Source: Rhynchopus euleeides
Taxonomy: Eukaryota > Euglenozoa > Diplonemea > Diplonemida > Diplonemidae
Direction of reading: 5' to 3'
Assembly: GCA_963210315.1 (NCBI GenBank)
Contig: OY723247.1
Span: forward strand, 620,001-684,000
DNA: 64,000 bases
Shown: one piece after another, positions 51,099 through 60,213 of the stretch
How positions within the stretch are numbered: position 1 is the stretch's first letter
Layout: every line of letters starts with the position of its first letter
Translations under genes and position numbers: made by a program
The notes under the pieces: generated by a model
What the model saw: the letters and a program-made list of their open reading frames with translations, nothing else
Database searches by the model: none
Told to the model about the DNA's origin: nothing

Positions 51099-54000
51099 TC
51101 ACACCGGTGATTCCGGCTCTCCTCGCGAGTGCCGAGTGACCCCCACCTCCAGCTTGTCGACTGCCGCGTTGGCGGCGGCGTCCGCGTCCGCATTCCACTT
51201 TCGGCCCACGTGCACGAGAGTGATTCGTGTGCCGGCCGCCCGCAGGGCGGCGATGCGTTCTCTGGCCTTGACGTACAGCGGGCGGAGCTTCTTGCTCCGG
51301 CACATGGTGTCGGTGTTGACCTGGTCCGCAACCAGCTGACTATCGCCATACACCACCACCTCGCCCACCGGCGGGTGGTCAATCAGTTCATCTAGGCAGA
51401 GCAGTAGACCCGCGTACTCCGCCTCGTTCACAGTGCACCCCTGCGCCAGTCTGCTCTGCGCGGTCCACACCACCACACCACTCGCGGTTTTGCGCACTGC
51501 ACCCGCACCCGTGCCCGCCCGCTTCTTGGCAGTGCCCTTCCCCCGTCTGAGGGACCCGTCGAAGAAAAGGGTTTCCACCCCACTCCGCGGTTGGGGCTCA
51601 GCTCGTGCCACCACATGACCAGCCGCCGCGGCCTCGTACACGGCTCTCCTCTCGTCGCGGCCCGCCTCTTGGACCAGAACCTCCATCGTGGTCCAGCTCG
51701 GGCGCGGTGTCAGCGACGCGGCCTCTCGCACTTGCTCCTTCAGCCTAGTGAGCATCGCTTCGACCGCCTGCGTGCACAGCAAGCGAGGACGCCGGTTCAG
51801 CCCGCCGCACTGCAGCTGTCCGATGAAGGGCTCCAGAGACTTGCACTTGGACTCCCCGCCCTTCTTCCCCGGGTGGATGTACTCACCGGGTCCCGCAATG
51901 GCTTCACATGTGCGCATCCAGGCAGCCATCAGCGTACCCTTGTCCCTCGCAGTCAGGGCCCGCTGCCCCTTCTTCTTGCTCCCCGGCGAGAACACGACGT
52001 CGACGCCGGTGAACACCTCGAAGTCCACCGCGAGTTCCAACCAGGATACGTGGTACTTGCGGTTGTTTTCGTCGTCCGGCCACTTCAGCTGCCTCCACCA
52101 GTCGCGGACCGCGAAATAGGCCGGCACCCCAGCCACCTTAGACCAGGCTTGCGGCGGCAGGGCATCAGGGAGCTTGTCGTAGGTCTCAAGGGGTTCCTCA
52201 GGGTCCCAACCCCAAGGAAAGGGCTCGCGTACCGACACCCCTGTGGCCGGTTCAGCCTCGCGCTGCTTGAGGAGTCGCTCCCTCTGGAGGATAATCTCCG
52301 TGTACAGTCCAAGCAGCTGCCGCAGGCACTTCGCATTGCCGTGTCCCTGCCGCATCACAAACCCCAGCGGCAGAATCCCGTTCCGAGCCAAGCAGGGGGG
52401 CCAGTTGGTCCTGTCCGCCGCCACCACATCCCGATACGCCGGTAGCCGGCGGTAGTCCGCCGTCGCCTCGCAGCGCCACCACATGTGTTCGTGGTCCTCC
52501 TTCTCGAGCCCACACAACTTACACATGCCATTCCCCTGCTTGTAATGGCGGAGGCGGCGGTCTTCGGTGACCTGGTCTCCAGCGATGATCGCCCGCATGA
52601 TTCCCGCACGGTATGGTTCCGGTTCCCCCGACCACACTCGGGTGACAGCCATGTAGTCGACCCCGTCGCGCATGCCCGTCGTGTCTTCCCGTTTCTTTGC
52701 AGCAATCTCCCGCCACCTGGCCGCACGAACCATCTCACGCAGGTCGTGCAACACCGCAGGTCGATCCTCGCACCCGAGATCGATCGCCTTGTCGGAGTCA
52801 CGTGCCTTGAGGCGCCCCGCATCGGGCCACTTCCAGCGCAGGTCCGAGAGCGCCGTCTGTACCAGGGCCACCGGCCCGGGAGTCGCCGCCTTGATCTCCG
52901 CAGCCGTCAGCGCACCGGCCCTGCTCGGCCCCCGTGGACCCCTCGCGGGGGTGCGTAGGCTTCTGATCTCAGTCACCAGCTGCCAGAGATCCGGGCATCT
53001 GTGGCGCACGGTGTGCATCGCCACCAGTCGTTGGTACTGGATGTAGGACGTCGGGTCCACGCGGTGAGCCGGGCACAGCAAGTTGCGCACGATCATCGGG
53101 CATCGCCGTGCCTTCTGAAACTTCCACAGCACACGCATGACAGCCATGTCAAGGGAGCTCAAGGTGCCCCACAGCGGGTTGGCTGTGTGGATCGCGGCGA
53201 AGGCCATCGGCATCACCATCGTCGCGAGAATCTTCGCCTTGGCCGGGAACCCCAGGTTGAGGTATTTCGCTTCCAGGCGGCGGCACACCTCAATTGCCTG
53301 TTTGACACGCTTGTCACAGATCCCCGAGATCTTCTCCCGCGACACCAGACAGATCTGCGCCCCAAGGTCCTTTATCTCGCCTCTGGCTTGCACGATGGGC
53401 TCCCCTTGGAGAACTAGAGTCAGCGTCTCCCCCGGGTCGGTGGAGAAGCATCTCCCCTTTGTCCCGTACCGCAGGTCCGTCAGCTCCGAGAACTCCTCGG
53501 TGAGCCGTAGCCCCCTCCGGATCTTGGCGAGGTCTGTGTCCAGCAACTTCTTGTGGTCAGCGTAGAGGCCGGTTCCACACTGTGCCTCTGCTCGGACCAC
53601 CCTGTCCCACACCGCCATCACGGGGTTCAGCCACAGTACAGACAGGGGGCACCCCTGGAGGATCCCGTTGAAGGCGGCGAAGGGTTGACCCACCGAACCC
53701 TGCACTTTAAACCGCCTCCTGAGGCCATGGTACATCGCCCGGGAGGGCCGCCGCACTCTGTCGTCGAGACCCATCATTTCCAGGAGGCCGAAGATGATAT
53801 CCCATGGCACCGAGACAAAGCACTTTTTGACGTCGAGGAGAACCCCACGCAGAGGCACGCCCGTCAGGGATGCTTTCTCAGCTAGCAGCGCAGTCTTCAT
53901 GTACGCCCCGAAAGCACCCTTGCCCGTACGGAAGCCGTACATGCTGTCAGTCGCCCACTCCTCCTGCCAGACCATCAGTTGGCTTACCCTGGCTTTCGCC

Positions 54001-54926
54001 CACACCCTGTATATCACCGACATGACCGTAATAGGGCGATGGTCCAGCGGGTCGGGGTCCTCCTCCTTCGGGATCATCGATACAGTCGCCGACAGCAGAG
54101 CTTCGGGCCACTCACCCGACAGCTCCACGCCATTCAGAACTTCCGCCAGGGCTGCGTAGAACGCCCGCGGCAACAGCTTCAGCTCCTCAGCGTACCAGCC
54201 GTCCGTGCCTGGCGCCTTCCCCGAGCCCATGTCCGCAGCCGCCATGTGCAGTTGCTCCCCACTCAGAGGCTGGAGGGGCAGCGGAACCTCAGGGATGTAG
54301 GCGGCGTAACGCTCCTTGAACAGCTCCCACGAGGGGCCTCCATCGCGGTGGCGTTGCATGATGGGGAGCCATGCGTCCAGGAGCCAGCTGTCCATCACCG
54401 ACCGATCGGTCGTTTCCTCATCCTGGCGACGCATCAGCACCGACGTGCGTGGCGGGCCCCGGAGCCTCCGGTAGATCTTCCCGGGGTTCCGATGCCAGGA
54501 GGTGTGGGTCTCCCGCATGTACAGGCGGCGCCGCCGCACCGTCATCAGCTTCCGCTCCTTCTCGAGGGCGCGGTCGCACGCGGCCCGCACCAGCTCCAGC
54601 TCCCCCCGCGTCGGGGTCACCGGCTCCACGCGGCCTAGGAGCTCGGACGCCGCAGTGCGCACCTTCTCCCATGCCCCCCTGACGGAGACTGGCATCGCAC
54701 CTCCCACAGCACGGCGCTCCACCTCCCGGATCCTGCCCATCATGTCGAGGAGGCAGATCATCTTGCGGGTCAGGGCCCCGTCGTGACCCCAGCGTTGCCT
54801 GCCACATAGCCACTCCTGGCGGACCACCGCGGCGACACCCTTTTTGCGAGCCAGCGCTGCGGTCTTCGCCGACCCCTCGGCTCGCACGCGTGCACGGCCA
54901 GAAAGCTCGACGCAGCGGAGCACCAT
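51099..54926 (-). CDS. LINE reverse transcriptase-RNase H polyprotein, unit 1
   Basis: ATG 54926 gives 1275 residues; numbers below count from an in-frame TTG three codons earlier. The RT domain has SGKAPGTDGWYAEELKLLP (238-256), motif A LLDVKKCF with D368, motif B GILQGCPLSVLWLNP (424-438), and motif C GLYADHKKL. In motif C the usual second catalytic Asp is replaced by His (H461), so polymerase activity is doubtful. A zinc knuckle CKLCGLEKEDHEHMWWRC (C805, C808, H817, C822) follows. The C-terminal RNase H domain keeps all four acidic residues: D1126 (FFDGS), E1173 (NEAEY), D1198 (YGDSQ) and D1252 (NADADAAAN). The product would copy its RNA at a nicked target and remove the RNA strand. It is not in frame with the endonuclease part upstream. 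Confidence 0.93.
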   Translation of the reverse strand: MVLRCVELSGRARVRAEGSAKTAALARKKGVAAVVRQEWLCGRQRWGHDGALTRKMICLLDMMGRIREVERRAVGGAMPVSVRGAWEKVRTAASELLGRVEPVTPTRGELELVRAACDRALEKERKLMTVRRRRLYMRETHTSWHRNPGKIYRRLRGPPRTSVLMRRQDEETTDRSVMDSWLLDAWLPIMQRHRDGGPSWELFKERYAAYIPEVPLPLQPLSGEQLHMAAADMGSGKAPGTDGWYAEELKLLPRAFYAALAEVLNGVELSGEWPEALLSATVSMIPKEEDPDPLDHRPITVMSVIYRVWAKARVSQLMVWQEEWATDSMYGFRTGKGAFGAYMKTALLAEKASLTGVPLRGVLLDVKKCFVSVPWDIIFGLLEMMGLDDRVRRPSRAMYHGLRRRFKVQGSVGQPFAAFNGILQGCPLSVLWLNPVMAVWDRVVRAEAQCGTGLYADHKKLLDTDLAKIRRGLRLTEEFSELTDLRYGTKGRCFSTDPGETLTLVLQGEPIVQARGEIKDLGAQICLVSREKISGICDKRVKQAIEVCRRLEAKYLNLGFPAKAKILATMVMPMAFAAIHTANPLWGTLSSLDMAVMRVLWKFQKARRCPMIVRNLLCPAHRVDPTSYIQYQRLVAMHTVRHRCPDLWQLVTEIRSLRTPARGPRGPSRAGALTAAEIKAATPGPVALVQTALSDLRWKWPDAGRLKARDSDKAIDLGCEDRPAVLHDLREMVRAARWREIAAKKREDTTGMRDGVDYMAVTRVWSGEPEPYRAGIMRAIIAGDQVTEDRRLRHYKQGNGMCKLCGLEKEDHEHMWWRCEATADYRRLPAYRDVVAADRTNWPPCLARNGILPLGFVMRQGHGNAKCLRQLLGLYTEIILQRERLLKQREAEPATGVSVREPFPWGWDPEEPLETYDKLPDALPPQAWSKVAGVPAYFAVRDWWRQLKWPDDENNRKYHVSWLELAVDFEVFTGVDVVFSPGSKKKGQRALTARDKGTLMAAWMRTCEAIAGPGEYIHPGKKGGESKCKSLEPFIGQLQCGGLNRRPRLLCTQAVEAMLTRLKEQVREAASLTPRPSWTTMEVLVQEAGRDERRAVYEAAAAGHVVARAEPQPRSGVETLFFDGSLRRGKGTAKKRAGTGAGAVRKTASGVVVWTAQSRLAQGCTVNEAEYAGLLLCLDELIDHPPVGEVVVYGDSQLVADQVNTDTMCRSKKLRPLYVKARERIAALRAAGTRITLVHVGRKWNADADAAANAAVDKLEVGVTRHSRGEPESPV

Positions 54927-55456
54927 GTCTGCCAACGCTCTTCAACGTTCCCAGCTGGATCCCATTGGCGGGTCAGGGTGTCACACACCTTTGCCGCCGC
55001 CTCCCGCAACGCGGGCTTCTCGTCCCTGCCGACCCGCCTGAGCGGCAGGATGGCCGGTACTGCGAGGCGGTCCACCCTTTGCCGGTACGCGAGCGTCCCG
55101 AAGCTCGCGTCCACCTGTCTGTGGGTCGGGATGTTCTTATCGTCCGATACACAGAGCGTCTCCAGGCCGCTGATCGCCACGTGGTTGGCGAGCACCAGGT
55201 CAATCCTAGACGCCGAGCGTCCCTCCGGTCCATCAGGGCTCCCGGTGTAGCAGGTAGGGTCCGGAGTTGTACCCTGAGCATCAGCCGCGACTTGTGCACA
55301 GTCGAACCATCGGCCCGACGCCAGGTGCGTACTCAGCACTGTACTGGCCGAAGGGTCAGGCGGACAGTTAAAATCACCAGTGATAATCACCGGCACGTCT
55401 ACCCCTCCCCCCGGCCGCGTCTCTTCAGCGAAGAACCGGGGATAATCGGACCAGGG
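54770..55456 (-). pseudogene. LINE APE-type endonuclease, C-terminal half, unit 1
   Basis: The frame, open from just after a TAG at 55457, reads PWSDYPRFFAEETRPGGG, then PVIITGDFNCPPDP, ASRIDLVLANHVAISG and PTHRQVDASF. These are the last catalytic blocks of the APE-like endonuclease (GDFN, RIDL, H-x-x-V). The N-terminal half with the catalytic Asn/Glu blocks is absent, so the unit is 5'-truncated. The frame runs to 54770, and its plausible continuation (ERWQTWCSAASSFLAVHA) is resumed in another frame by the RT ORF near 54890. This implies a single-base frameshift or a programmed shift. Confidence 0.85.
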
Positions 55457-55695
55457 CTAGCTAAACCCTGGTGGTGTCACGGGTGGGGTTGGAGAGGGAG
55501 AAAAGGAAGAAATGAAGTTGCGAAAAAGTCAAACACTGACACGTGAAATCAATAAAAAGGGTGGTATATATCGCCCCCTTGCTGCGACGAAGACACTAAA
55601 TAGTCAGGCCGCTTCATCCACTTGCCCCAGGCACCTTGTCCAGCATCAGTAGAGTGTCCAGTCTGGCGGACGACTGCTACTGTCCGCCCGGGCCC

Positions 55696-58600
55696 TCACA
55701 CCGGTGATTCCGGCTCTCCTCGCGAGTGCCGAGTGACCCCCACCTCCAGCTTGTCGACTGCCGCGTTGGCGGCGGCGTCCGCGTCCGCATTCCACTTTCG
55801 GCCCACGTGCACGAGAGTGATTCGTGTGCCGGCCGCCCGCAGGGCGGCGATGCGTTCTCTGGCCTTGACGTACAGCGGGCGGAGCTTCTTGCTCCGGCAC
55901 ATGGTGTCGGTGTTGACCTGGTCCGCAACCAGCTGACTATCGCCATACACCACCACCTCGCCCACCGGCGGGTGGTCAATCAGTTCATCTAGGCAGAGCA
56001 GTAGACCCGCGTACTCCGCCTCGTTCACAGTGCACCCCTGCGCCAGTCTGCTCTGCGCGGTCCACACCACCACACCACTCGCGGTTTTGCGCACTGCACC
56101 CGCACCCGTGCCCGCCCGCTTCTTGGCAGTGCCCTTCCCCCGTCTGAGGGACCCGTCGAAGAAAAGGGTTTCCACCCCACTCCGCGGTTGGGGCTCAGCT
56201 CGTGCCACCACATGACCAGCCGCCGCGGCCTCGTACACGGCTCTCCTCTCGTCGCGGCCCGCCTCTTGGACCAGAACCTCCATCGTGGTCCAGCTCGGGC
56301 GCGGTGTCAGCGACGCGGCCTCTCGCACTTGCTCCTTCAGCCTAGTGAGCATCGCTTCGACCGCCTGCGTGCACAGCAAGCGAGGACGCCGGTTCAGCCC
56401 GCCGCACTGCAGCTGTCCGATGAAGGGCTCCAGAGACTTGCACTTGGACTCCCCGCCCTTCTTCCCCGGGTGGATGTACTCACCGGGTCCCGCAATGGCT
56501 TCACATGTGCGCATCCAGGCAGCCATCAGCGTACCCTTGTCCCTCGCAGTCAGGGCCCGCTGCCCCTTCTTCTTGCTCCCCGGCGAGAACACGACGTCGA
56601 CGCCGGTGAACACCTCGAAGTCCACCGCGAGTTCCAACCAGGATACGTGGTACTTGCGGTTGTTTTCGTCGTCCGGCCACTTCAGCTGCCTCCACCAGTC
56701 GCGGACCGCGAAATAGGCCGGCACCCCAGCCACCTTAGACCAGGCTTGCGGCGGCAGGGCATCAGGGAGCTTGTCGTAGGTCTCAAGGGGTTCCTCAGGG
56801 TCCCAACCCCAAGGAAAGGGCTCGCGTACCGACACCCCTGTGGCCGGTTCAGCCTCGCGCTGCTTGAGGAGTCGCTCCCTCTGGAGGATAATCTCCGTGT
56901 ACAGTCCAAGCAGCTGCCGCAGGCACTTCGCATTGCCGTGTCCCTGCCGCATCACAAACCCCAGCGGCAGAATCCCGTTCCGAGCCAAGCAGGGGGGCCA
57001 GTTGGTCCTGTCCGCCGCCACCACATCCCGATACGCCGGTAGCCGGCGGTAGTCCGCCGTCGCCTCGCAGCGCCACCACATGTGTTCGTGGTCCTCCTTC
57101 TCGAGCCCACACAACTTACACATGCCATTCCCCTGCTTGTAATGGCGGAGGCGGCGGTCTTCGGTGACCTGGTCTCCAGCGATGATCGCCCGCATGATTC
57201 CCGCACGGTATGGTTCCGGTTCCCCCGACCACACTCGGGTGACAGCCATGTAGTCGACCCCGTCGCGCATGCCCGTCGTGTCTTCCCGTTTCTTTGCAGC
57301 AATCTCCCGCCACCTGGCCGCACGAACCATCTCACGCAGGTCGTGCAACACCGCAGGTCGATCCTCGCACCCGAGATCGATCGCCTTGTCGGAGTCACGT
57401 GCCTTGAGGCGCCCCGCATCGGGCCACTTCCAGCGCAGGTCCGAGAGCGCCGTCTGTACCAGGGCCACCGGCCCGGGAGTCGCCGCCTTGATCTCCGCAG
57501 CCGTCAGCGCACCGGCCCTGCTCGGCCCCCGTGGACCCCTCGCGGGGGTGCGTAGGCTTCTGATCTCAGTCACCAGCTGCCAGAGATCCGGGCATCTGTG
57601 GCGCACGGTGTGCATCGCCACCAGTCGTTGGTACTGGATGTAGGACGTCGGGTCCACGCGGTGAGCCGGGCACAGCAAGTTGCGCACGATCATCGGGCAT
57701 CGCCGTGCCTTCTGAAACTTCCACAGCACACGCATGACAGCCATGTCAAGGGAGCTCAAGGTGCCCCACAGCGGGTTGGCTGTGTGGATCGCGGCGAAGG
57801 CCATCGGCATCACCATCGTCGCGAGAATCTTCGCCTTGGCCGGGAACCCCAGGTTGAGGTATTTCGCTTCCAGGCGGCGGCACACCTCAATTGCCTGTTT
57901 GACACGCTTGTCACAGATCCCCGAGATCTTCTCCCGCGACACCAGACAGATCTGCGCCCCAAGGTCCTTTATCTCGCCTCTGGCTTGCACGATGGGCTCC
58001 CCTTGGAGAACTAGAGTCAGCGTCTCCCCCGGGTCGGTGGAGAAGCATCTCCCCTTTGTCCCGTACCGCAGGTCCGTCAGCTCCGAGAACTCCTCGGTGA
58101 GCCGTAGCCCCCTCCGGATCTTGGCGAGGTCTGTGTCCAGCAACTTCTTGTGGTCAGCGTAGAGGCCGGTTCCACACTGTGCCTCTGCTCGGACCACCCT
58201 GTCCCACACCGCCATCACGGGGTTCAGCCACAGTACAGACAGGGGGCACCCCTGGAGGATCCCGTTGAAGGCGGCGAAGGGTTGACCCACCGAACCCTGC
58301 ACTTTAAACCGCCTCCTGAGGCCATGGTACATCGCCCGGGAGGGCCGCCGCACTCTGTCGTCGAGACCCATCATTTCCAGGAGGCCGAAGATGATATCCC
58401 ATGGCACCGAGACAAAGCACTTTTTGACGTCGAGGAGAACCCCACGCAGAGGCACGCCCGTCAGGGATGCTTTCTCAGCTAGCAGCGCAGTCTTCATGTA
58501 CGCCCCGAAAGCACCCTTGCCCGTACGGAAGCCGTACATGCTGTCAGTCGCCCACTCCTCCTGCCAGACCATCAGTTGGCTTACCCTGGCTTTCGCCCAC

Positions 58601-59523
58601 ACCCTGTATATCACCGACATGACCGTAATAGGGCGATGGTCCAGCGGGTCGGGGTCCTCCTCCTTCGGGATCATCGATACAGTCGCCGACAGCAGAGCTT
58701 CGGGCCACTCACCCGACAGCTCCACGCCATTCAGAACTTCCGCCAGGGCTGCGTAGAACGCCCGCGGCAACAGCTTCAGCTCCTCAGCGTACCAGCCGTC
58801 CGTGCCTGGCGCCTTCCCCGAGCCCATGTCCGCAGCCGCCATGTGCAGTTGCTCCCCACTCAGAGGCTGGAGGGGCAGCGGAACCTCAGGGATGTAGGCG
58901 GCGTAACGCTCCTTGAACAGCTCCCACGAGGGGCCTCCATCGCGGTGGCGTTGCATGATGGGGAGCCATGCGTCCAGGAGCCAGCTGTCCATCACCGACC
59001 GATCGGTCGTTTCCTCATCCTGGCGACGCATCAGCACCGACGTGCGTGGCGGGCCCCGGAGCCTCCGGTAGATCTTCCCGGGGTTCCGATGCCAGGAGGT
59101 GTGGGTCTCCCGCATGTACAGGCGGCGCCGCCGCACCGTCATCAGCTTCCGCTCCTTCTCGAGGGCGCGGTCGCACGCGGCCCGCACCAGCTCCAGCTCC
59201 CCCCGCGTCGGGGTCACCGGCTCCACGCGGCCTAGGAGCTCGGACGCCGCAGTGCGCACCTTCTCCCATGCCCCCCTGACGGAGACTGGCATCGCACCTC
59301 CCACAGCACGGCGCTCCACCTCCCGGATCCTGCCCATCATGTCGAGGAGGCAGATCATCTTGCGGGTCAGGGCCCCGTCGTGACCCCAGCGTTGCCTGCC
59401 ACATAGCCACTCCTGGCGGACCACCGCGGCGACACCCTTTTTGCGAGCCAGCGCTGCGGTCTTCGCCGACCCCTCGGCTCGCACGCGTGCACGGCCAGAA
59501 AGCTCGACGCAGCGGAGCACCAT
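55696..59523 (-). CDS. LINE reverse transcriptase-RNase H polyprotein, unit 2
   Basis: The protein is identical to that of unit 1 (ATG 59523), including the YADH version of RT motif C and an intact RNase H domain. Confidence 0.93.
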   Translation of the reverse strand: MVLRCVELSGRARVRAEGSAKTAALARKKGVAAVVRQEWLCGRQRWGHDGALTRKMICLLDMMGRIREVERRAVGGAMPVSVRGAWEKVRTAASELLGRVEPVTPTRGELELVRAACDRALEKERKLMTVRRRRLYMRETHTSWHRNPGKIYRRLRGPPRTSVLMRRQDEETTDRSVMDSWLLDAWLPIMQRHRDGGPSWELFKERYAAYIPEVPLPLQPLSGEQLHMAAADMGSGKAPGTDGWYAEELKLLPRAFYAALAEVLNGVELSGEWPEALLSATVSMIPKEEDPDPLDHRPITVMSVIYRVWAKARVSQLMVWQEEWATDSMYGFRTGKGAFGAYMKTALLAEKASLTGVPLRGVLLDVKKCFVSVPWDIIFGLLEMMGLDDRVRRPSRAMYHGLRRRFKVQGSVGQPFAAFNGILQGCPLSVLWLNPVMAVWDRVVRAEAQCGTGLYADHKKLLDTDLAKIRRGLRLTEEFSELTDLRYGTKGRCFSTDPGETLTLVLQGEPIVQARGEIKDLGAQICLVSREKISGICDKRVKQAIEVCRRLEAKYLNLGFPAKAKILATMVMPMAFAAIHTANPLWGTLSSLDMAVMRVLWKFQKARRCPMIVRNLLCPAHRVDPTSYIQYQRLVAMHTVRHRCPDLWQLVTEIRSLRTPARGPRGPSRAGALTAAEIKAATPGPVALVQTALSDLRWKWPDAGRLKARDSDKAIDLGCEDRPAVLHDLREMVRAARWREIAAKKREDTTGMRDGVDYMAVTRVWSGEPEPYRAGIMRAIIAGDQVTEDRRLRHYKQGNGMCKLCGLEKEDHEHMWWRCEATADYRRLPAYRDVVAADRTNWPPCLARNGILPLGFVMRQGHGNAKCLRQLLGLYTEIILQRERLLKQREAEPATGVSVREPFPWGWDPEEPLETYDKLPDALPPQAWSKVAGVPAYFAVRDWWRQLKWPDDENNRKYHVSWLELAVDFEVFTGVDVVFSPGSKKKGQRALTARDKGTLMAAWMRTCEAIAGPGEYIHPGKKGGESKCKSLEPFIGQLQCGGLNRRPRLLCTQAVEAMLTRLKEQVREAASLTPRPSWTTMEVLVQEAGRDERRAVYEAAAAGHVVARAEPQPRSGVETLFFDGSLRRGKGTAKKRAGTGAGAVRKTASGVVVWTAQSRLAQGCTVNEAEYAGLLLCLDELIDHPPVGEVVVYGDSQLVADQVNTDTMCRSKKLRPLYVKARERIAALRAAGTRITLVHVGRKWNADADAAANAAVDKLEVGVTRHSRGEPESPV

Positions 59524-60053
59524 GTCTGCCAACGCTCTTCAACGTTCCCAGCTGGATCCCATTGGCGGGTCAGGGTGTCACACACCTTTGCCGCCGCCTC
59601 CCGCAACGCGGGCTTCTCGTCCCTGCCGACCCGCCTGAGCGGCAGGATGGCCGGTACTGCGAGGCGGTCCACCCTTTGCCGGTACGCGAGCGTCCCGAAG
59701 CTCGCGTCCACCTGTCTGTGGGTCGGGATGTTCTTATCGTCCGATACACAGAGCGTCTCCAGGCCGCTGATCGCCACGTGGTTGGCGAGCACCAGGTCAA
59801 TCCTAGACGCCGAGCGTCCCTCCGGTCCATCAGGGCTCCCGGTGTAGCAGGTAGGGTCCGGAGTTGTACCCTGAGCATCAGCCGCGACTTGTGCACAGTC
59901 GAACCATCGGCCCGACGCCAGGTGCGTACTCAGCACTGTACTGGCCGAAGGGTCAGGCGGACAGTTAAAATCACCAGTGATAATCACCGGCACGTCTACC
60001 CCTCCCCCCGGCCGCGTCTCTTCAGCGAAGAACCGGGGATAATCGGACCAGGG
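59367..60053 (-). pseudogene. LINE APE-type endonuclease, C-terminal half, unit 2
   Basis: Same truncated endonuclease frame as in unit 1, with the same upstream stop and the same change of frame before the RT ORF. The defect is therefore a property of the amplified unit, not of one copy. Confidence 0.85.
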
Positions 60054-60213
60054 CTAGCTAAACCCTGGTGGTGTCACGGGTGGGGTTGGAGAGGGAGAAA
60101 AGGAAGAAATGAAGTTGCGAAAAAGTCAAACACTGACACGTGAAATCAATAAAAAGGGTGGTATATATCGCCCCCTTGCTGCGACGAAGACACTAAATAG
60201 TCAGGCCGCTTCA

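Larger units (their letters stand above)
51020..55616 (-). mobile_element. LINE (EN-RT-RNase H) tandem unit 1, 4597 bp
   Basis: The unit repeats exactly head to tail (starts 51020, 55617, 60214). On the minus strand it begins ATGAAGCGGCCTGAC and TTTAGTGTCTTCGTCG, has a TATATA-containing leader, a partial APE endonuclease, a 1275-codon RT/RNase H frame and a short 3' tail ending GCCTGGGGCAAGTGG. There is no poly-A tail at the end. The domain set places it among I/Tad/R1-like non-LTR elements. Confidence 0.92.
55617..60213 (-). mobile_element. LINE tandem unit 2, 4597 bp
   Basis: The second complete unit is the same length as unit 1 and indistinguishable from it in every translated frame. The junction with unit 1 is GGCAAGTGG|ATGAAGCGG on the minus strand. 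Confidence 0.92.
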
